From: an uncultured Atopobiaceae bacterium
Lineage (GTDB): Bacteria; Actinomycetota; Coriobacteriia; Coriobacteriales; Atopobiaceae
Direction: 5' to 3'
Length of the DNA stretch: 64,000 nt
Assembly (NCBI GenBank): GCA_910579165.1
Contig: CAJTTF010000005.1
Coordinates: forward strand, 41,094-105,093
The notes below the pieces were generated by a model. The model saw nothing but the letters and a program-made list of their open reading frames with translations. It was not told where the DNA came from and ran no database searches. Shown piece by piece: positions 17,656-25,639 of the stretch. The first letter of the stretch is position 1. Every line of letters begins with the position of its first letter. Both the position numbers and the translations under genes were made by a program.

Positions 17656-18261
17656 CTAGTTCTCTTCCGCAGCTTCTTGGGTGGGCACATCGTCTGTTTT
17701 GACATCGCCGGCTGCATCAGCGGTGGCCTCAGCCGCCTCTGTTGCGGTTGCCTCTACAGCTTGGCCATCTGCAGTCTCAGCGACCTCGGTGACAGTAGCG
17801 GTTGCTGTAGCCTCTGCATCTTGACCGGCCTCTTCAGCCACATTCTCAGCCACAACTTGAGCTGCTTCTTCTGCGTTCTCTTGCGCTTGTTCCTCAGCGG
17901 CCTTCTCAGCCTCTTTTGCAGCCTGAGCAGCGTATTTCTCGGCACGCTTTGCCTTTTCAGCGGCCTTTGCTTGAGCTTTCTCAGCACGAGCTGCCGCCTC
18001 TTTCTCGGCCTCTTTTGCGCGGGCCTCTTTAGCTGCGGCGGCCTTCTCAAGAGCTGCCTTGGAAGCATCTCCAAACTTGCCGCTAAAGCGCTGTACGCGA
18101 CCACCAGTATCAACAAGTTTTTGGTTGCCTGTATAGAACGGGTGACACTTATCGCAAAGATCGAGGGTGAGGGTAGGGACGGTTGACATGGTGGTCCAAG
18201 TGTTGCCGCATGAGCAGCGGACTTGGCATTCCATGTACTCTGGATGTACTTCTTTTTTCAT
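17656..18261 (-). CDS. rpmE: Ribosomal protein L31 with long Ala/Glu tail
   Basis: Residues 1-70 are a normal zinc-type bL31 (MKKEVHPEYM, the CxC and CxxC ligands CQVRCSCGNTW and LCDKCHPFYTG, then VDTGGRVQRFSGKFG). Canonical L31 ends there; this one continues for about 130 residues. The tail is first a Lys/Ala/Glu coiled-coil-like helix (about residues 68-130) and then an acidic Ala/Thr/Glu segment. The whole is 201 residues. Start chosen at the ATG with AAAGGAG eight bases before; the frame extends 19 codons further without a better site. The tail keeps frame and shows neat EA/KA periodicity, so it is not a frameshift artefact. What it does on the ribosome is unknown. Confidence 0.9.
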   Translation of the reverse strand: MKKEVHPEYMECQVRCSCGNTWTTMSTVPTLTLDLCDKCHPFYTGNQKLVDTGGRVQRFSGKFGDASKAALEKAAAAKEARAKEAEKEAAARAEKAQAKAAEKAKRAEKYAAQAAKEAEKAAEEQAQENAEEAAQVVAENVAEEAGQDAEATATATVTEVAETADGQAVEATATEAAEATADAAGDVKTDDVPTQEAAEEN

Positions 18262-18342
18262 AATAATTCTCCTTTGTATGCCTTGGTTTCCGACCAAAGC
18301 GGGGTCCAATCCTATCATGAACGCATTTGTGGCGCAAACGTT

Positions 18343-20577
18343 TTATGCCTCTAGCTCATCCTTCAATTCTTCGTAGGTGCCATCACGGACGACCTTGCCA
18401 TCCTCTAAAAGGATTACGCGATCGCATTTTTTGATGGTGGAGAGTCGGTGAGCTATTACAAGACGCGTAGCGTTGAGATCCGCCAAGTTGTCACTAATCT
18501 TTTGCTGCGTGGCATTATCTAACGCGCTCGTTGCCTCATCCAGGAAGAGAATCTTTGGCTTGCTCACGATGGCGCGGGCAATGGTGAGGCGCTGAATTTG
18601 CCCACCCGAGAGCCCTCCACCGTTATCGTCCATAAGGGTATGCATGCCCATAGGCAGTTCTCTAATGTCATCAGCTATACAAGCAAGTTCCGCAGCTTCC
18701 CACGCTTCATCCATCGACGCAAGTGGATTTGAAATCACAATATTTGAATAAATATCACCAGGGAACAACTTATCGTTTTGCATCACGATACCAATCCGGC
18801 GGCGCAAAGTACGCGCGTCGATCGTGCTTATATCGTGTCCATCAATAGCAATGACACCCGTCTCTGGCTGTTCAAAGCCCAGGAGAAGACGGAGAAGGGT
18901 CGTTTTTCCAACGCCCGTTTTTCCTACAAGAGCCACATATTCACCAGGCTTTAGAGTGAGAGATAAGTTCCTAAAAACGTAGGGTTGCTGCTTCGAATAG
19001 CGGAATGAGACGTCACTGAGCGTTATCTCCCCTTCGATGCTTTTAATGGGGCGCCTATCTGCACTAATCTCAGGCACCTCCTCCAAAAGAGGGTTAAGAA
19101 GCTTTAGTGCTGAAGAAATTGAGGCGAGCGAACTTGCAATGGACGGAAACGCCGCAAAGGCGCCAGAGACCATACCGTACGTGGCAACAAAGGCGTAAAA
19201 ATCTCCTGTGGAAACACCGCTCATGCTGGCGCAGGCATACAGCAAAATCCAGCCGGTGCTTGTCAAGAAAGCTTGCAACGTGGAGCCATATTTAACCAAG
19301 AAAGGAAGGCGGTTCTGCCGTTGAAGTACCTTGCCAAAGTTGTGACCCCAGCGACTAAAAGCGCGTTTCTCGGCGCCAACAAGTTTAATCTTGCGCACAC
19401 CCGAAATGGTTTCAAGTTCAGTACCGGCGTTTTGCGAGGTCTGCTCTTGGATTCGGAACTGAGAGCGCGCGCCATATACCACCTGAAACGTAGAGAGCGC
19501 CGTCATTAAGCTCAATATAACCAGGGATGGGATGACAAGCGGGGGAGCATAGAGGAAAAGCTGCGCGATATAAACAAAGGACGCAAAAAAGCTGAGCGTA
19601 GAGGTTGACGCTAGGTTGAGGGTCTCAGACCAAATGCGTTCAATGTTAGTCGTGAGATAGTTAAGCTGACCGGCATTATGCTTTTTGAAAAAGGAAGCAG
19701 GAAGCGCCATGACGCGTGCCATAAGCGAGGCTCGAATGGTAATCTCCCCTTCTTGCGTAAGACGCGCGACGGATATTGACTGCATCGTCGTGAAGAATTT
19801 TTGCCCTATTAAAACGCAAACGAGAAAAATACCGGCACCAATGAGGAGAGCGCCGCGCCCAAGGCCCACCGCATCGCCCGTAATAATGCGGGTGAGTGCG
19901 GGAGAAAGCATACCAATTAACGTGCCGATAAGCGCGATTGCCACAGTACCCAAAATGCCCGTAAGCGGCATGGAACGGATGATGAAGAGGGGCATCGTCT
20001 TAAAGGTGAAACCATCAAGGGCAAGCGGGGGATAAAAACAGAGGGCTTCCGTATCGAAGAGATCTTCGTTCTTTCTTGAAACGCGCACAAACTTGCTCTT
20101 TGCTGTGTCCCAAAAGACGTAAACACCGCCACGACGCACCAAAGCAACAGGTGAACCAGAACTCTTAAACGCTCCCAGGTAGACTCCTATAGCATTTTTA
20201 TACCAGCCCTTGGTGAGATCAACGCTTCGACGCATCACGCCTTCCGGCTCCAAGAGATAATCAATCTGCTCGTTGATGTCAGTAACGTCATCAGGAATCT
20301 CAACGGGCTTTACATGAAGTGCAGTAGCAACTTGAAAGAGCGCGGAACGCGCTGCCTCAGGATTGTTCTCAAGGGAGTGGGAGAGTTTTTTGCCTAGAGC
20401 ACCTGCGGCAATGTCTGCATACGCTTCTTGACAAGCGGCTGCATCAGCGCGTTCGCGATAGAGCAGGCGCTCAGAAAAATCTTCAAACTCGCGCTCCTTC
20501 GCTTCTTTCTGCGCAAGAGTAAGCGGCTTTCCTGTCTTGCCTTGTCTCTTTTTGGGAGTTGGCGCTTTGCCTGCCAT
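18343..20577 (-). CDS. NHLP-type bacteriocin export ABC transporter, second ATPase/permease (no peptidase)
   Basis: A 744-residue half-transporter. Residues 1-200 are a hydrophilic region typical of the second ABC protein in NHLP/NHLM systems and carry no C39 peptidase. A six-helix exporter domain (about 200-480) follows, then an ATPase with Walker A GKTGVGKTT (near 550), LSGGQ signature (LSGGQIQRLTIARA, near 653) and LFLDEATSALD. In known systems it pairs with the peptidase-containing protein to export peptides made from nitrile-hydratase-like leader precursors. It is the last gene of the operon; its ATG shares a base with the TAA of the upstream transporter (TAATG). Confidence 0.85.
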   Translation of the reverse strand: MAGKAPTPKKRQGKTGKPLTLAQKEAKEREFEDFSERLLYRERADAAACQEAYADIAAGALGKKLSHSLENNPEAARSALFQVATALHVKPVEIPDDVTDINEQIDYLLEPEGVMRRSVDLTKGWYKNAIGVYLGAFKSSGSPVALVRRGGVYVFWDTAKSKFVRVSRKNEDLFDTEALCFYPPLALDGFTFKTMPLFIIRSMPLTGILGTVAIALIGTLIGMLSPALTRIITGDAVGLGRGALLIGAGIFLVCVLIGQKFFTTMQSISVARLTQEGEITIRASLMARVMALPASFFKKHNAGQLNYLTTNIERIWSETLNLASTSTLSFFASFVYIAQLFLYAPPLVIPSLVILSLMTALSTFQVVYGARSQFRIQEQTSQNAGTELETISGVRKIKLVGAEKRAFSRWGHNFGKVLQRQNRLPFLVKYGSTLQAFLTSTGWILLYACASMSGVSTGDFYAFVATYGMVSGAFAAFPSIASSLASISSALKLLNPLLEEVPEISADRRPIKSIEGEITLSDVSFRYSKQQPYVFRNLSLTLKPGEYVALVGKTGVGKTTLLRLLLGFEQPETGVIAIDGHDISTIDARTLRRRIGIVMQNDKLFPGDIYSNIVISNPLASMDEAWEAAELACIADDIRELPMGMHTLMDDNGGGLSGGQIQRLTIARAIVSKPKILFLDEATSALDNATQQKISDNLADLNATRLVIAHRLSTIKKCDRVILLEDGKVVRDGTYEELKDELEA

Positions 20578-22754
20578 TATTCGCCCTCCACCAGTTGTGC
20601 ATAGGACCCACCAAGTTTAAGAAGTTCTTCGTGCGTTCCCGACTCCGCTATAGCGCCATCTTTAATCACAATAATGCGATCGCAATGCTTAATAGTGGAA
20701 AGGCGGTGCGCAACAAGAATGGCCGTTGCCTTACGTGCGCGTATTGCGTCCATGACTTTCCGTTCCGTCTTGTTATCGAGCGAGCTTGTGGCCTCATCCA
20801 ACACAATAATGGAAGGGTTCTGGGCAAAAATGCGTGCTATCTCCAAGCGCTGGCGCTGACCGCCAGAAAGGTCGGACCCATTAGCAGTAATACGCCTTTG
20901 ATAGCCACCTTCGCGCTCAATGACTTCTTCATTGATACAGGCATCCTTGGCGGCCTTCGTAATGTCCATATTGGAAATGGTTGTATCCCACATAGTAATG
21001 TTGTTAGCCACCGTATCGGCAAAGAGGAATGGTTCTTGATCCACTGCGCTTACACAGGAGAAAAAGACCGACTGGTTAATGTCTTTTGACATTTTGCCGT
21101 CATAGGTGATGCTGCCTTCCCACGGCTCAAGAATTGCCATCAAAAGCTTCACGATTGTAGATTTCCCGCATCCTGAGTCGCCGACAAAAGCTATGTGCTC
21201 ACCAGGATGAATCTCCAGATTGAAGTCTTTTATCAGGGGCTCTTCCAGGGGTGAGTATCCAAAGGTAACGTGATCGAATTTAATGTGACCTGAAAGCTGC
21301 TCAGCCGTGGCAAGTTTTACATCATCTTGCGAAAATGCGTTTTGCTCAGGGAAATTCATGACATCTTGGATGCGTTCAATTTGTGCGCGCATTTCTGTCA
21401 TTGTCTGAGAGGCCGCAGTGAGCTGCGAGGCGGGTGACATAAATTGCGACAAGAATCCTTGGAAGGCCATCACCATACCTAACAGAAAATCGCCCTGGAT
21501 AACAAACCAGCATCCCAGCACCAAGACGAGCGTGTTAGCAAGACTCGAAGCAAGTGTTGCAGGTATCGATAAAAGCGCCGATTCGTAATTGATTTTTATT
21601 TGAGAATTCACGGCGTTTGCCAAGCATCCAGACCAGCGGGAGAAGAAGCCATTCTCGGCACCCGATGCTTTAATCGTCTCCATCATCTGGAAACCAGAAG
21701 CACTGGTAGCGCTCTCAAGTGCTTGCAAGCGCTGATTGGCACGGATGAGGTCTCGACGGCGACGCGCCACAAGCTGCGAAGCCACAATACTCACAAAAGT
21801 GCAGATGAGACCTATGATAGCGAGAGGAACATTGTAGAGGAACATGACCACCAAATAGATGCAAGCAGTCACAGCATTAAAAGCGATGGGTGAAAGCGTG
21901 TTTACAATCTGCAGTGCGATACTGTCATTTGAGCGCATGCGTGCAATCAAATCACCTGCGGAACGTTGCGAGAAAAACTCGATGGGGAGCTTAAGAAGAT
22001 GCATCATGTATTCACTGCTGGCTATGGCGGTGAAAGAAAGGCGCGTCTTCAGGTCAAAAAGGAAACGCAACACGCCCAAAACAGCCGTTGTTATTGCAGA
22101 AAACGCCATTATGCAAAGAAGCGGCACGAGCCATGCCCGCGTGGGAGCATTAAGGACGTGATCGATAAAAACGCGACTAAAGACGGGAGGAAAAATTCCC
22201 ACGACCGTGGCGAGAATGGAAAGCACAATGGTGATGATAATGACAAGTGCAGCACCGCTCAGCCGTGAGAGCGCAAAGGCGCGAACGCTGGTTTTGTGTC
22301 CATCGGCAACAAATGCTTCGGTAGGTTCAAAGGTCATCACGATGCCTGTAAATGACCTATCAAATTCGTCCATCTCGACGGTATAGGCACCACGAGCAGG
22401 ATCGGTAATGTAGGCTTTACCCCTCCTAAAACCACGAAGAACGACAAAATGATCCATGTTCCAATGAATGATGCAAGGGAACAGAACGTTTCCTACAAGC
22501 TCGTCGGGTTCAAATCGATAGCCATGCGCTTCAAGCCCGTACGTTCGGGCGGCCTTAATGATATTGAGCGCCCTTGCACCATCGCGCGATACACCGCAAG
22601 CTTCTCTCACCTTCTCCAGAGGAACCCATTTACCCCAATAAGCAAGAAGCATCGTGAGGCAAGCGGCGCCGCATTCGAGCGACTCCATTTGCATGACGAG
22701 AGGAACGCGAACGGGACGTGCGTGAGAACCTTTATGCTTTCTTCTAAGAAACAT
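20577..22754 (-). CDS. NHLP-type ABC transporter with C39 peptidase domain
   Basis: A 725-residue peptidase/ABC exporter. The N-terminal C39 domain carries the catalytic set: Q22 and C28 in QMESLECGAAC, H102 in WNMDHFVVL and D118 in ITDPARG. Such domains cut precursor peptides after a double-Gly type leader during export. A six-helix membrane domain (about 160-440) and an ATPase with GDSGCGKST (near 524), LSGGQRQR (near 626) and VLDEATSSLD follow. All catalytic residues are present, so it should be active. It lies between the HlyD-like gene (9 bases upstream) and the second transporter (1-base overlap). No precursor peptide gene is adjacent. Confidence 0.9.
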   Translation of the reverse strand: MFLRRKHKGSHARPVRVPLVMQMESLECGAACLTMLLAYWGKWVPLEKVREACGVSRDGARALNIIKAARTYGLEAHGYRFEPDELVGNVLFPCIIHWNMDHFVVLRGFRRGKAYITDPARGAYTVEMDEFDRSFTGIVMTFEPTEAFVADGHKTSVRAFALSRLSGAALVIIITIVLSILATVVGIFPPVFSRVFIDHVLNAPTRAWLVPLLCIMAFSAITTAVLGVLRFLFDLKTRLSFTAIASSEYMMHLLKLPIEFFSQRSAGDLIARMRSNDSIALQIVNTLSPIAFNAVTACIYLVVMFLYNVPLAIIGLICTFVSIVASQLVARRRRDLIRANQRLQALESATSASGFQMMETIKASGAENGFFSRWSGCLANAVNSQIKINYESALLSIPATLASSLANTLVLVLGCWFVIQGDFLLGMVMAFQGFLSQFMSPASQLTAASQTMTEMRAQIERIQDVMNFPEQNAFSQDDVKLATAEQLSGHIKFDHVTFGYSPLEEPLIKDFNLEIHPGEHIAFVGDSGCGKSTIVKLLMAILEPWEGSITYDGKMSKDINQSVFFSCVSAVDQEPFLFADTVANNITMWDTTISNMDITKAAKDACINEEVIEREGGYQRRITANGSDLSGGQRQRLEIARIFAQNPSIIVLDEATSSLDNKTERKVMDAIRARKATAILVAHRLSTIKHCDRIIVIKDGAIAESGTHEELLKLGGSYAQLVEGE

Positions 22755-22763
22755 GGGGTGGTG

Positions 22764-23453
22764 CTATCCAAAAAGAAAATCGATGGGCGATCCAGAGTGC
22801 ACCACTATCGTTACCGCGTAAGAACCGTTGGGAAGAAGCGCCCGCGCAAATCCTTCGCAATAGGGACTATTCCAATCAAAGTCTGGAATGCCGTTTTGAT
22901 CAACATCGGGCCAGACACCCTGACGAATAGTGGTATCTACTGAATCCACAACGCTTGTTGCTTTGGTGTTCTTAAAAAAGATAGACATGCCGGGCTGAAT
23001 CGCTTGTGCCTGGTCAGGCGTGAAGTAAAGGTAGGCGTTGCCGTCCTGGACGGTAGCGAGGGCATCAACGTGCGTGTCAATCTGAGAGAACACCGCCCAT
23101 GCCCAAAACCCACCTATGAAGAGAACGAGCGATATGATGCCAAGAAATAGGCCACGATCACTCCGTCGCAGATAAGCGCGCAGCTCTTGGGAACTCCCAA
23201 TACTCTCCATGCTTTCCTTGCGAAAAATGCTCTTGGTGGATTCGTGGGACCTAGGCTGATCCTGATCTGTAATCTCGCCCTTTTCCGGCAGCGGAACCTG
23301 GTCCTTAGTTGGCTTCTGATCATTGCTCTTCGCCAACTTCTGGGTCTTGTTCACAGGCGACTGCTGAACCTTTTTCTTGTGCTTCTTTTGGCCCTGGATC
23401 CCGCCGCTCTGTGTATCTAGTTTTTGATCATGTTTGTTATTGGTCTTAACCAT
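22764..23453 (-). CDS. NHLP-type secretion periplasmic-adaptor (HlyD-like) protein, short form
   Basis: A 229-residue protein with a Lys/Gln-rich cytosolic N-terminus (1-95), one membrane helix (about 101-122), then about 105 residues outside. The outer part (IDTHVDALATVQDGNAYLYFTP..Q..IQPGM) resembles the biotinyl/lipoyl-like and beta regions of membrane-fusion adaptors, but there is no long coiled-coil hairpin. This short form fits the NHLP secretion protein of Gram-positive systems, which need no outer-membrane channel. The start ATG has GAGAGG seven bases upstream. First gene of the three-gene export operon. The identification leans on the neighbours. Confidence 0.7.
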   Translation of the reverse strand: MVKTNNKHDQKLDTQSGGIQGQKKHKKKVQQSPVNKTQKLAKSNDQKPTKDQVPLPEKGEITDQDQPRSHESTKSIFRKESMESIGSSQELRAYLRRSDRGLFLGIISLVLFIGGFWAWAVFSQIDTHVDALATVQDGNAYLYFTPDQAQAIQPGMSIFFKNTKATSVVDSVDTTIRQGVWPDVDQNGIPDFDWNSPYCEGFARALLPNGSYAVTIVVHSGSPIDFLFG

Positions 23454-23501
23454 GATTGCCTCTCATAATGTGCGCATAAGTATGGCACAATAACACCTCA
23501 C

Positions 23502-23507
23502 TATAAT
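23502..23507 (+). promoter_or_regulatory. Putative -10 box for tilS (TATAAT)
   Basis: A perfect TATAAT lies 18 bases before the tilS ATG; no good -35 is seen. It implies a leader of only about 12 bases and no ribosome binding site, i.e. a nearly leaderless mRNA. The reverse strand of the same spot reads TATTATAG and may serve the divergent exporter operon. Confidence 0.4.
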
Positions 23508-23525
23508 AGAAAAACATACTGCAAA

Positions 23526-25043
23526 ATGACAAGCGTAGCCCGAACATATGCAGGAGAGACGCCACACAAAAAGCATCCTCCCGCCAATACAAGGCCTGAA
23601 GCAAAGGCACCTATCGTGCTCATGGTCTCAGGCGGTGCTGACTCCATAGCACTCCTTCTTATGGCTACACGCGTACCGCTCAACCTGGATGACGGAAGAG
23701 GCGAAGTGCGCATTGCTAAGGAACGGCTTCATGTTTTGCACGTCAATCACGGCCTTAGGGGTCTTGACGCTCAAGAAGACGAGGAGCTAGTTAGAAATAC
23801 CGCCAGCCACCTGGGAATCCCTTGCACTGTTGTCTCGGTTGATGTCCCCGCGCTCACAGCCGCTACTCCGGGGGAGTCCTTTGAGTCCGTGGCACGCAAA
23901 GTACGCTACGAGGCTGCCGATAAACTTGCAAACGATTTATCAAAGGCCGCAGGCACCCCTAGGAGCGCTGCGCGCATTGTGACGGCGCATACGGCTGACG
24001 ACAGGGCTGAGACCTTTTTTATGAATGCTATTAAGGGAGCTGGTCCTGCGGGACTTTCATCAATTCCTTTCAGAAGAAATCGGATTGTTCGTCCGCTTCT
24101 TTATAAGACCCACCGTGAACTTTGTGACTATCTGCGGTTACACAATGTCCTTTGGGCAGAAGACGTCACTAACGAAGATACCTCTTATCTTCGCAATTTT
24201 GTCCGCAAAAAAATTCTTCCGCTTGCTAAGGAGAAAAACGATCAGCTCGTTGCCACGCTTGCATCCACCTGCGATGTTCTCAATGACGAAGACGCCTTTC
24301 TCTCGAACATTGCGCAACGTGAATACCGAAGCCTCCTCCAATCCTCTTCCCCGGGGGTGAGAAGCCTCAACGCGCACAAACTTGCTGCAACCGATGTGGC
24401 CATAGGGCGCCGCATTGTGCGAACCGCACTTCTTGATTTAGAGCCGCAAGCTCGCCTGGAGGCAAACGATGTGGCCGCAATTCTGAAAGCTGTTGCCAAA
24501 CAATCCGGTTCGTTTCACGTAACGTATGGCATACATGCCAAGATTGAAAACGGCACGCTTACTCTGCGCACACGTGCAGCGCAAGGTCCGCAAAAATCAT
24601 TTCATGCCCAGTGGCTCTCGGTGCCAGGATCCCTTCCTCTAACCAATGGGATACTTACGGCAGACATCATCCATGTCACACCTGCCGATTCGCCACTGGC
24701 GCTAGCAAAGGAACTGGGAGAGAAGTCTGAAGGAAACGCGGTTTTTCTCGATATGAAGGCGTTGCAAACGGATACCGAGGATATACAGCTGTGGGTTGCG
24801 CCGCCCTCTCCTGGCGATATTCTTTGCCCGCTCGGAATGCACGGTCAGTCAAAAAAGCTCTCTGACGTGCTCTCTGGCGCGCACATACCACTAACTGAGC
24901 GCGCAGGTGTCCCGGTAGTAAGCGTTGCTCCTGGTCGCGAGATTGTATGGGTTGCAGGAGTGCGACCGGATACAAGATTTGCAGTCACCGCGGGTTCCCG
25001 TGCGCTATTGTATATGTGTTACCAAAAGGAACGTCATGTATAA
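23526..25043 (+). CDS. tilS: tRNA(Ile)-lysidine synthase TilS
   Basis: A 505-residue N-type ATP pyrophosphatase that puts lysine on C34 of tRNA-Ile(CAU), changing its reading from AUG to AUA. The PP-loop SGGADS is at residues 35-40, followed by HVNHGLRG and TAHTADDRAETFFM. The C-terminal part (about 330 onward) matches the TilS tRNA-binding region. The first 28 residues precede the PP-loop and lack a clear ribosome site. First gene of tilS-hpt-ftsH, a conserved order in Gram-positive bacteria; it overlaps hpt by 8 bases. Confidence 0.95.
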   Translation: MTSVARTYAGETPHKKHPPANTRPEAKAPIVLMVSGGADSIALLLMATRVPLNLDDGRGEVRIAKERLHVLHVNHGLRGLDAQEDEELVRNTASHLGIPCTVVSVDVPALTAATPGESFESVARKVRYEAADKLANDLSKAAGTPRSAARIVTAHTADDRAETFFMNAIKGAGPAGLSSIPFRRNRIVRPLLYKTHRELCDYLRLHNVLWAEDVTNEDTSYLRNFVRKKILPLAKEKNDQLVATLASTCDVLNDEDAFLSNIAQREYRSLLQSSSPGVRSLNAHKLAATDVAIGRRIVRTALLDLEPQARLEANDVAAILKAVAKQSGSFHVTYGIHAKIENGTLTLRTRAAQGPQKSFHAQWLSVPGSLPLTNGILTADIIHVTPADSPLALAKELGEKSEGNAVFLDMKALQTDTEDIQLWVAPPSPGDILCPLGMHGQSKKLSDVLSGAHIPLTERAGVPVVSVAPGREIVWVAGVRPDTRFAVTAGSRALLYMCYQKERHV

Positions 25044-25626
25044 ACCAGATACAAAAGGGACAAAGATGCAGCCTCCCCATCCTGACATTGCAGAAGTTGT
25101 CCTCACTCCAGGTCAGATTGAGGAAATAGTACAGGCCCTAGGGGCGCGCATTACTCAAGATTACGAGGACACCCAGCCCCTTCTCGTCTGTATTCTAAAG
25201 GGTGCATCTCCTTTTATGAGCGATCTTATGCGCTCCATTGCGTTGGACATAGACATTGATTTTATGTCCGTCTCCAGCTACGGAAATGCTACGACGACGT
25301 CAGGTACTGTCAAGATTCTAAAAGACCTGGATACACCTATTAAAGACCGCGATGTCATAATCGTCGAGGACATCGTCGATTCAGGGCTGACTCTTGCACG
25401 TCTCACTGCTGAACTCGCAAAGAGAGAACCGCGCTCTATAGAAATTGCTACCTTCTTGCTAAAAGACGTTCAAGCCCCGCGGAAGGTAGACATCAAGCCG
25501 CGTTATGCCGGCTTTACTATTGATAATCGTTTTGTTGTGGGCTTCGGACTTGATTACGCCGAGAAATACCGCAACCTGCCTTATGTAGGCGTCCTAAAAA
25601 GAGAAGTTTACGAAAACAACAAATAA
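25036..25626 (+). CDS. hpt: Hypoxanthine phosphoribosyltransferase
   Basis: A 196-residue purine salvage enzyme joining hypoxanthine or guanine to PRPP. The PRPP loop VIIVEDIVDSGLTL and LLVCILKGASPFM near the N-terminus are diagnostic. The longer frame starting at 24925 lies inside tilS; the ATG at 25036 has AAGGA six bases upstream. A second start at 25066 (AAAGGG upstream) would give 186 residues, nearer the usual length. It overlaps tilS and stands 13 bases before ftsH. Confidence 0.94.
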   Translation: MYKPDTKGTKMQPPHPDIAEVVLTPGQIEEIVQALGARITQDYEDTQPLLVCILKGASPFMSDLMRSIALDIDIDFMSVSSYGNATTTSGTVKILKDLDTPIKDRDVIIVEDIVDSGLTLARLTAELAKREPRSIEIATFLLKDVQAPRKVDIKPRYAGFTIDNRFVVGFGLDYAEKYRNLPYVGVLKREVYENNK

Positions 25627-25639
25627 GACAAGGAACCGC

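Noticed and set aside
23454..23525. Possible precursor peptide gene for the NHLP exporter
   Set aside because: Only 72 bases, AT-rich, with no frame long enough for a leader peptide; it is better explained as a divergent promoter.
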